From Acrocarpospora corrugata (lineage in GTDB: Bacteria; Actinomycetota; Actinomycetes; Streptosporangiales; Streptosporangiaceae): a stretch of 64,000 nt of DNA. Both the position numbers and the translations under genes were made by a program. The DNA lies in contig NZ_BLAD01000056.1 in assembly GCF_009687845.1 (NCBI RefSeq), positions 1 to 64,000 on the forward strand, written 5' to 3'. Below are positions 58,441-64,000 of this stretch, in pieces (within the stretch, counting starts at the first letter, position 1; each line of letters starts with the position of its first letter). Below the pieces are notes generated by a model. The model did no database searches. It saw only the letters and a program-made list of their open reading frames with translations, and was not told where the DNA came from.

Positions 58441-59804
58441 CCGATCTCCTGGCCTTCGCGTACGGTGTCGGCGCCCTTGACCACGATCCGGTCGCCGACC
58501 TGGAGGCCGGTGAGGATCTCCACCATGGTGTCGCCCTGGGCGCCCAGTTTGACGGGTCTGCGTTCTGCCCTGTCCTGCCGTACCAGCCAGACCACGCTCT
58601 CCCGGCCGCTGGAGACGATCGCCGAGGCGGGCACGGCGATCACGTCGGAGGATTCGCGGACGGTCAGGCGGATGACGGCGCTCATGCCGGGTTTGGGGGC
58701 GGGGGCCTCGCCGCCGTCGTCGTAGAGGCCGTCGCCGAGGGAGAGGCGGACCGGGTAGCTGACGCCGCCGGTGGCGCCCTCCTTGGGGGTGACGCCGACG
58801 CCGGTGACCTCGGCCGCGTAGGAGGCGCCAGGGACGGCGTCGAACTCGACCGTGGCGGTGGTGCCGTCCTTGACCAGGAGCACGTCGGTCTCGTCCACGT
58901 CGGCGGCCAGGCTGAGCTCGGAGACGTCGGTGATCGTCATGATCGCGTCACCGGCGGCGATCGGGACGCCGACGGCGATGATCCCGGCCGAGCGGCCGGT
59001 GCTCCCGCCGGAAGGAAGGGCCAGGCCGGCGGGCAGCAGCGCGCTCAGGTCCGGCTGCGCACCGCCGGAACCGGCGCCGCCGAGGGTCACCACGCCGCTG
59101 AAGGGGGCCTTGATGGTGAGCGCGTCCACGGTTGATTTGGCGGATTTGACTGCCGCTTTGGTCTGGGTTCTGGAGGCGGCCTGGAGGGAGCTCATCGACG
59201 CTGTCAGGCCGCCGAGTCCCGCGCCGAGCTGGCCGGTGACCTGGGAGAGTGTGCGGTTGAGCGAGGTGCTGAGGCCGGTCACCAGCTCGCCGAGCGCGTC
59301 GTGCTGGGCTTCTGCGGCGTCCAAGGCGCTGAGCAGCTGGGCCCGGATCGCGGGGTCCTCGATCTTCTTGGCGGAGCTGCGGGCCTTGGCGAGGTTGCGC
59401 CGTACCTTGGCGTCGAGCTTGCCGGAGAGCTTCAGCTGCGGCAGCTGCACGGACGGGGCCGGGCCGCCCGAGGAGGCGCTCTTGGCGGCCTGTGCGTCGG
59501 CCTCGCGGGCCTGGTCCAGCTGGTCGCGGGCCTGCTTGGAGGTGATCTTGGCCAGCAGCTGGCCCTTCTTCACCGTGTCGCCGTCGCTCACGTAGAGCTT
59601 GCCGACCGTCCCGGCGGCCGGCGAGGTCAGGGTCGCGGTGGCCCGCGCGCCGACGGTTCCCGGCGCCTCCACCACTTCGCTGACCGACGCCCGGGTCACC
59701 TGGGCGAGCTGGACCGGTGGAGGCTCGTCGCCGGTGCAACCGGTGAGGACGAAGGTCAGGATGAGCAGCGGGGGGATACCGCGACGAATCGTCACTCGAC
59801 CCAT
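58437..59804 (-). CDS. Membrane-fusion (HlyD/MacA-type) adaptor lipoprotein
   Basis: This 455-residue protein has a lipoprotein signal with LTGCTG near residue 22, a barrel-sandwich lipoyl half-motif (YVSDGDTVKKGQLLAKI), a long alpha-helical coiled region (about 90-210) and a second lipoyl half near ALTIKAPFSGVV. It is the adaptor of a MacAB-like exporter. In Gram-positive bacteria it works across the cell wall instead of a periplasm. The ATG at 59804 is the best start, but an in-frame GTG three codons on is possible. Confidence 0.85.
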   Translation of the reverse strand: MGRVTIRRGIPPLLILTFVLTGCTGDEPPPVQLAQVTRASVSEVVEAPGTVGARATATLTSPAAGTVGKLYVSDGDTVKKGQLLAKITSKQARDQLDQAREADAQAAKSASSGGPAPSVQLPQLKLSGKLDAKVRRNLAKARSSAKKIEDPAIRAQLLSALDAAEAQHDALGELVTGLSTSLNRTLSQVTGQLGAGLGGLTASMSSLQAASRTQTKAAVKSAKSTVDALTIKAPFSGVVTLGGAGSGGAQPDLSALLPAGLALPSGGSTGRSAGIIAVGVPIAAGDAIMTITDVSELSLAADVDETDVLLVKDGTTATVEFDAVPGASYAAEVTGVGVTPKEGATGGVSYPVRLSLGDGLYDDGGEAPAPKPGMSAVIRLTVRESSDVIAVPASAIVSSGRESVVWLVRQDRAERRPVKLGAQGDTMVEILTGLQVGDRIVVKGADTVREGQEIG

Positions 59805-59817
59805 CGTAATGTCCCGC

Positions 59818-61026
59818 TTACTCGGTCTTTGGGACAGCTCTCAGATTGCGTACGGCCGGGGTCGCGAGCAGCGCGACGATGCCCAGCAAGCCCGTCACGA
59901 ACCCGAACAGCAGCACGTTGTCGGCCCCCAGCCGCGCCCCCACCACCGGCGCCAGCGCCTGCCCGATCGGAATGCTCAGCACGGACCCCGCCACCTCGTA
60001 CGCGGTGACCCGGTTGAGCACCTCCCCCGGCACCTGCGTCTGCACACTGGTCGCCCACATCACCGACCAGAACGCCCACGCGGCCCCCGCCAGCACCATC
60101 GCCGTCATGATGTACGGCAACGGCAGCCGCAACGCGATGACCAGCGGCATCCCCATGAACGCGATCATCGCGAGCGCCCCGGAGAACAGCGGCCTGGCCG
60201 GCCGATACCGCATCGCGACCAACCCTCCGACGATGCTGCCGACCCCCTCGGCGGTCACCCCCGCCACATAAGCGCCCTCACCGAGGCTCCCGGTCACCAA
60301 CTCCGCGCCCAACGGCCAACTCGGCCCGAACAGGGTGATCCCGTACACCGACCAGACCAGGATCACCGACCACATCCAGGTCCTGGACCGGAACTCGCGC
60401 CAGCCCTCCCGCAGGTCCTGGACGAGCTTGCTGCCGGTGACCGCGACGAGCCGCACCCGCAGGGCCAGCAGGCAGAGCGCGCTGACCGCGAACGTGCCCG
60501 CGTTCACGGCGTACACCACGCCCGCGCCGCCGACCAGCACCATCGCGCCGGCCAGGCCGGGGCCGAGCAGGCGGGCGATCGCGTCGGCGACCCGCAGGAC
60601 CGCGTTGGCCCGCTGCGGGTCCTCGGCGATCTGCGGGATCATGCTGTTCACGCCCGGCTGGAACAGCGCCGCGCCGACTCCGCTGAGCGCGGACATGACG
60701 ATCAGCAGCCAGAGCGCGGGACGTCCGGCGAAGAACGCGAACGCGACGACGAGATGGGTGACGACCCGCAGCAGGTCCGCCCCGATCATCATTTTCCGGG
60801 CGGTGAACCAGTCCGCGAACACCCCACCGAACAGGACAAGACCGCCGAAAGAGGCCATCCACGCGGCCAGCACGACCCCCACGCCGACCGCGCCGTACAA
60901 CCGCAGGACGCCCAGCGTCACCGCGATCGGAACCATCGCGTCGCCCATGAGCGCGACCGAACGACCTACGAAATATAGGGAAAAATCCCGTGACCACAGC
61001 GCACGACGCGCGACAACGACCGCCAC
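59818..61026 (-). CDS. MFS transporter
   Basis: This 402-residue protein has 12 predicted helices, an N-terminal ALWSRDFSLYFVGRSVALMGDA and the loop VFADWFTARKMMIGADLLR between helices 2 and 3. It resembles the TmpB/BcrA-like multidrug MFS group (MFS_3). The GTG start lies in a region with GGAAAGTTTCC (61048-61058 area) upstream. It is not overlapped with its neighbours and is probably transcribed separately. The substrate is unknown. Confidence 0.82.
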   Translation of the reverse strand: MAVVVARRALWSRDFSLYFVGRSVALMGDAMVPIAVTLGVLRLYGAVGVGVVLAAWMASFGGLVLFGGVFADWFTARKMMIGADLLRVVTHLVVAFAFFAGRPALWLLIVMSALSGVGAALFQPGVNSMIPQIAEDPQRANAVLRVADAIARLLGPGLAGAMVLVGGAGVVYAVNAGTFAVSALCLLALRVRLVAVTGSKLVQDLREGWREFRSRTWMWSVILVWSVYGITLFGPSWPLGAELVTGSLGEGAYVAGVTAEGVGSIVGGLVAMRYRPARPLFSGALAMIAFMGMPLVIALRLPLPYIMTAMVLAGAAWAFWSVMWATSVQTQVPGEVLNRVTAYEVAGSVLSIPIGQALAPVVGARLGADNVLLFGFVTGLLGIVALLATPAVRNLRAVPKTE

Positions 61027-61094
61027 CGACCCCGCCCCGAAATACTGGAAAGTTTCCTAATGATTATCTACATCAGGGCAGGTTGGCCAACTGA

Positions 61095-61889
61095 TTACCC
61101 GGAGGCGAGCTGCCGGCTGCGGTCCCTGGCGGCCTCGATGGCGTCCAGGAACGCGGCCCGGACCTTGTGCCGTTCCAGCATCGCGATGGCCGAAATCGTG
61201 GTCCCGCCCGGGGAGGTCACGGCCTCCCGCAGGATCACCGGGTGCTCGCCGGAATCCCGCAGCATGATCGCCGCGCCCACGATCGACTGGGTCACCATGT
61301 CGAGCGCGGCGGCCCTGGGCATGCCCAGCAGGATGCCCGCGTCCACCATCGCCTCGACCAGATAGAAGAAGTACGCGGGGCCGCTGCCGGACAGCGCGGT
61401 CGCCGCGTCCTGCTGGGACTCCGGGATCCGCAGCACCTTGCCCACCGGGCGCAGCAGCGCCTCGGTGCTGCGCAGGTGCTCCTCGCCCGCGTGCGCGCCC
61501 GCCGAGATCACGCTCATCGCCTCGTCCACCAGGACCGGCGTGTTGGACATCACCCGGACCACCGGGACGGCCGCGCCCAAGCGGGCCTCCACGAACGCGG
61601 TCGTGATGCCGGCCGCCACCGAGATGACCAGCCGGTCCGCGGGGACGTAGGGGGCGATCTCGGCCAGCAGGGCGGCCATGTCCTGGGGTTTGACGGCCAG
61701 GATCAGGGTTTCGGCGGTCTTGGCGGCCTCGGCGTTGTCGACCACGCGCACGCCGTACCGGTCGCGCAGTGCGTCGGCGCGGTCCTGGCGGCGGGCGGTG
61801 GCCATGATCTCACCGGGCCGCCGCCCGGCGCGGACCAGGCCGGAGAGCAGGGCCTCGCCCATCTTCCCTGTTCCGAGAATCGCGATCAT
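61095..61889 (-). CDS. proC: Pyrroline-5-carboxylate reductase
   Basis: The ATG at 61889 after AGAGGTG gives 264 residues. The NAD(P) motif AILGTGKMGEALLSG opens the protein, VKPQDM is seen near 70, and ALSGSGPAYFFYLVEAM is the catalytic-domain signature. It catalyses the last step of proline synthesis. M. tuberculosis proC (Rv0500) is near the same HTH/bS22 genes. The stop at 61095-61097 is TAA. Confidence 0.95.
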   Translation of the reverse strand: MIAILGTGKMGEALLSGLVRAGRRPGEIMATARRQDRADALRDRYGVRVVDNAEAAKTAETLILAVKPQDMAALLAEIAPYVPADRLVISVAAGITTAFVEARLGAAVPVVRVMSNTPVLVDEAMSVISAGAHAGEEHLRSTEALLRPVGKVLRIPESQQDAATALSGSGPAYFFYLVEAMVDAGILLGMPRAAALDMVTQSIVGAAIMLRDSGEHPVILREAVTSPGGTTISAIAMLERHKVRAAFLDAIEAARDRSRQLASG

Positions 61890-61930
61890 GCCGTACACCT
61901 CTGCTGTAGGGAACGGCGGCAGCTTATCTA

Positions 61931-62665
61931 CTACGGGGTCCTGCGGCGCAGCGTGGCCGCGCCGAGGCCGAGCGCGAGCAGGATCGAACCGGCGACCACG
62001 GCGACGTCGCGCCAGAAGTCACCGTTCAGGTCGGCGCCCATCACGGCCAGCTTCATCGCCTCGATCGCGTACGACATGGGCAGCACGTTGGAGACCCATT
62101 CCAGCACGGTGGCCATCTGGTCGCGCGGGACCAGGATGCCGCCGAGCAGGATCTGCGGGATCATCACCACCGGCATGAACTGCACGGCCTGGAACTCGGT
62201 CCTGGCGAACGCGCTGCACAGCAGCCCCAGCGCGGTGCCCAGCAGGGCGTTGAGCAGCGACACCAGGACCAGCGGCCAGAGCGACCCGGCCAGCCGCATG
62301 TCCAGCCAGGTGAGCGAGACCGTGAGCGCCAGCGCCACCTGAAGGCAGGCCATCACACCGAAGGCCAGGCCGTACCCCAGCAGCAGGTCGAGCTGGGCCA
62401 GCGGGGAGGCCATCAGCCGTTCGAGGGTGCCCGAGGTGCGCTCCCTGAGCGTGCCGATCGAGGTGACCAGGAACATCACCAGGAACGGGAACACGCACAG
62501 CAGCACCGGCGCCCAGGCGGCGAAGGAGCGCTGGTCGTCCATCACGTAGTAGAGCAGCACGATGACCAGCGTCGGCACCAGCACCATCAACGCCACCGTC
62601 CGGCGGTCGTTGCGGAGCTGGCTCATGATCCGCCGCGCGGTGGCCAGGGTGATCGTCGCGTTCAC
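61931..62665 (-). CDS. ABC-2 type transporter permease
   Basis: This 244-residue membrane protein has six helices and an ABC-2 pattern: SIGTLRERTSGTLERLMASPL near residue 68, and the late QAVQFMPVVMIPQILLGGILVP. Its GTG start overlaps the ATPase stop by 4 bp. It probably exports a drug or lipid-like substrate. Confidence 0.88.
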   Translation of the reverse strand: MNATITLATARRIMSQLRNDRRTVALMVLVPTLVIVLLYYVMDDQRSFAAWAPVLLCVFPFLVMFLVTSIGTLRERTSGTLERLMASPLAQLDLLLGYGLAFGVMACLQVALALTVSLTWLDMRLAGSLWPLVLVSLLNALLGTALGLLCSAFARTEFQAVQFMPVVMIPQILLGGILVPRDQMATVLEWVSNVLPMSYAIEAMKLAVMGADLNGDFWRDVAVVAGSILLALGLGAATLRRRTP

Positions 62666-63390
62666 GCCGCCAGCCTCTCCTCGATCAGGCGCAGGAACGC
62701 CTCTTCCAGATCCATGGTCCCGGTACGGCTGCGCAGCGCCTCGGGGCTGTCGTCAGCCAGGATGTCGCCGTCGCGCAGGATGAGCAGCCGCTGGCAGCGG
62801 GCCGCCTCGTCCATGACGTGGCTGGAGACGACCAGGGTGACCCCCCGGTCGGCCAGGCCGGAGAACAGCGTCCACAGCTCCTTGCGGAGCACCGGGTCGA
62901 GGCCGACGGTCGGCTCGTCCAGCAGCAGCAGTTCCGGGCTGCCCAGCAGGGAGACCGCCAGGCTGGCCCGGCTGAGCTGGCCGCCGGACAGGGTGCCGCC
63001 GAGCTGGCGGCGGTGCTCGGTCAGGCCGACCTCTTCCAGCACCCGGTCGACGTCCGATCTGGGGGCGCCGAGCACGGCGGCGAAGTAGCGCAGGTTCTCC
63101 TGCACGGACAGGTCCCGGTAGATGGCCGGGTTCTGGGTGGAGTAGCCGATCGTGCGGCGCAGGTCCGGACTGCCGGCGGGTTCGCCGAGGACGGTGACCT
63201 GGCCGCCGGCCACGATCTGGACGCCGACGATGGCGCGGATCAGCGTGGTCTTGCCGCAGCCGGAGGGCCCGAGCAGGCCGGTGATCTGGCCGCGCGGGAC
63301 CTGGAAGGAGACCCCGTGCAGCACCTCGCGGGCGCCGCGGGTCACCCGCAGATCCCGTACCGAGATCGCGGGGTCATTCGAACTCATCAT
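62662..63390 (-). CDS. ABC-2 type transporter ATP-binding protein
   Basis: This 242-residue ATPase has Walker A GPSGCGKTTL, a signature LSGGQLSRASLAVSLLG and Walker B LLLLDEPTVGLDP. The start codon lies at the first base of the predicted transcript (see promoter), so the mRNA is probably leaderless. It is the first gene of the ATPase-permease operon. Confidence 0.9.
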   Translation of the reverse strand: MMSSNDPAISVRDLRVTRGAREVLHGVSFQVPRGQITGLLGPSGCGKTTLIRAIVGVQIVAGGQVTVLGEPAGSPDLRRTIGYSTQNPAIYRDLSVQENLRYFAAVLGAPRSDVDRVLEEVGLTEHRRQLGGTLSGGQLSRASLAVSLLGSPELLLLDEPTVGLDPVLRKELWTLFSGLADRGVTLVVSSHVMDEAARCQRLLILRDGDILADDSPEALRSRTGTMDLEEAFLRLIEERLAA

Positions 63391-63396
63391 GTGTTG

Positions 63397-63426
63397 AATT
63401 TAACAATCGGGTCATACCAGAGTCAA
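63397..63426 (-). promoter_or_regulatory. Strong promoter of the ABC-2 exporter, leaderless
   Basis: On the minus strand, TTGACT (63426-63421) and TAAATT (63402-63397) are separated by 18 bp (or TTAAAT with 17 bp). Transcription would begin about 7 bp on, at the ATG at 63390. The -35 is close to consensus, unusual in this GC-rich window. It lies in the divergent gap with the lipoprotein gene. Confidence 0.7.
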
Positions 63427-63468
63427 TGGATTGCTGAACCCGGGCCGGAACTGTGCCGTCATAGGGAC

Positions 63469-63900
63469 ATGAGACGGATCTGGCTGATCGCGCTCCTGCT
63501 GGCGGCCGCGGTCGCGTGTGGAGAGGGGAACTCTGTGACCACTGGCGTACCCGCCAATCCGGAAGAACCGGTCAGCGTGCCGGCGAGTTCGGGCGTGCCG
63601 AACCCCGGGCCCTCGATGGCCGTGGCGGTCGGGAACACGCTGAGCCCGCGCAAGATCCCGTGGACCGGGACGGAACCGGTGGCCGACGGGTTGAAGATCA
63701 ACTGGGTGTCGGGGGTGGAGCCCTGCAACTCGCTGGACCGGGTGGACGTCAAGTACTCGGACACGGAGGTGACCGTGACGCTCTGGGAGGGCACCACCGA
63801 CAAGGACGCGATCTGCATCGAGATCGCCATCGAGAAGGCGACGATCGTCAAGCTCACCGAGCCGGTCGGGGACCGCAAGATCGTGGACGGTGCGAAATGA
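63469..63900 (+). CDS. Putative lipoprotein
   Basis: The ATG at 63469 after AGGG gives 143 residues. A short hydrophobic signal leads to AVACGEGN, where the cysteine would be lipid-modified. A Ser/Pro-rich linker follows, then a compact C-terminal domain with one conserved-looking cysteine pair (EPCNSLD and KDAICIE). No named family is recognised. Its stop overlaps the next start by 4 bp. Confidence 0.7.
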   Translation: MRRIWLIALLLAAAVACGEGNSVTTGVPANPEEPVSVPASSGVPNPGPSMAVAVGNTLSPRKIPWTGTEPVADGLKINWVSGVEPCNSLDRVDVKYSDTEVTVTLWEGTTDKDAICIEIAIEKATIVKLTEPVGDRKIVDGAK

Positions 63901-64000
63901 GCGTGCGCCGGGTGGTGGTGGCCCTGGTCGCGGCGGTCGCGCTGGGGGTGGGCGGGCTGACGGTGCCGGCCGCCGCCGATCCGATCGTTAAGCCGCAGCG
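63897..64000 (+). CDS. Start of a secreted protein, cut by the window end
   Basis: The ATG at 63897 overlaps the lipoprotein stop (ATGA). The 34 residues seen form a signal peptide: MSVRRVVVALVAAVALGVGG, then Ala-Ala-Ala before Asp-Pro. The rest lies outside the window, so the function is unknown. Coupling to the lipoprotein suggests related roles. Confidence 0.7.
   Translation, partial: MSVRRVVVALVAAVALGVGGLTVPAAADPIVKPQ

Noticed and set aside
61082-61091. GTTGGCCAAC palindrome just after proC
   Set aside because: It is a perfect 10-bp dyad but has no associated promoter elements or second copy, so it is likely chance.

Overview
The window is high-G+C chromosomal DNA of a filamentous-type actinomycete. 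The markers are an all-actinobacterial gene repertoire: two BldC-type HTH proteins, an XRE/DUF5753 regulator with DUF397 partners, the 32-residue ribosomal protein bS22, a Rex-controlled nuo operon, menaquinone-modifying menJ and frequent GTG/TTG starts with 4-bp ATGA/GTGA overlaps. The gene order around hemA-hemB and around proC/bS22/SDR/acyltransferase resembles the Mycobacterium tuberculosis Rv0500-Rv0512 neighbourhood. I infer Streptosporangiales (Streptosporangium/Nonomuraea-like), but the genus cannot be fixed from sequence reading alone.

Layout. (1) 0-4.5 kb: an XRE-ImmA/IrrE regulator with a PIN protein, an SRPBCC/ArsR/SRPBCC operon behind a promoter with twin operators, and a DedA/methyltransferase pair. 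(2) 4.6-9.4 kb: a zone of gene decay with a histidine kinase lacking its ATPase domain, a doubly frameshifted Ser/Thr kinase with WD40 repeats, a frameshifted DUF4143 ATPase and an msrA remnant. (3) 9.5-30.6 kb: a respiratory block. rarD converges on a long minus-strand operon reading menJ-nuoA to nuoN-polyprenyl diphosphate synthase, preceded by a perfect Rex operator. A small WhiJ/DUF397 regulatory island, bracketed by hairpins, separates it from menG. (4) 30.7-34.3 kb: a secreted beta-propeller, DUF4229, BldC, a metalloprotease with a 78-residue partner, and a PLD_N membrane protein. (5) 34.3-47.7 kb: cytochrome c maturation (ccsB, resB, ccdA, resA), a phosphatase, a LysR regulator with a divergent leaderless small ORF, then haem synthesis (hemL, a primase-like protein, hemB, hemD, hemC, hemA) and rex with its own Rex operator, divergent from a glutaredoxin. 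(6) 47.7-54.3 kb: a membrane protein with an ABM-like domain, an ECF sigma factor with a DUF5667 partner, a HAD phosphatase, a 168-bp palindrome, acyltransferase, SDR, bS22 and a BldC-like HTH. (7) 54.5-64 kb: a phosphatase-like protein, AcuC, a MacAB-like exporter, an MFS transporter, proC, an ABC-2 exporter, a lipoprotein and a truncated secreted protein.

How the parts work together: complex I, the enzymes that make and modify its quinone acceptor, the c-type cytochrome assembly line and haem synthesis sit within 40 kb, and Rex sites at both the menJ-nuo and rex-hem promoters suggest common control by NADH/NAD+. No rRNA, tRNA, CRISPR array, intact IS or prophage was recognised. All family calls are from reading motifs; nothing was searched or computed.
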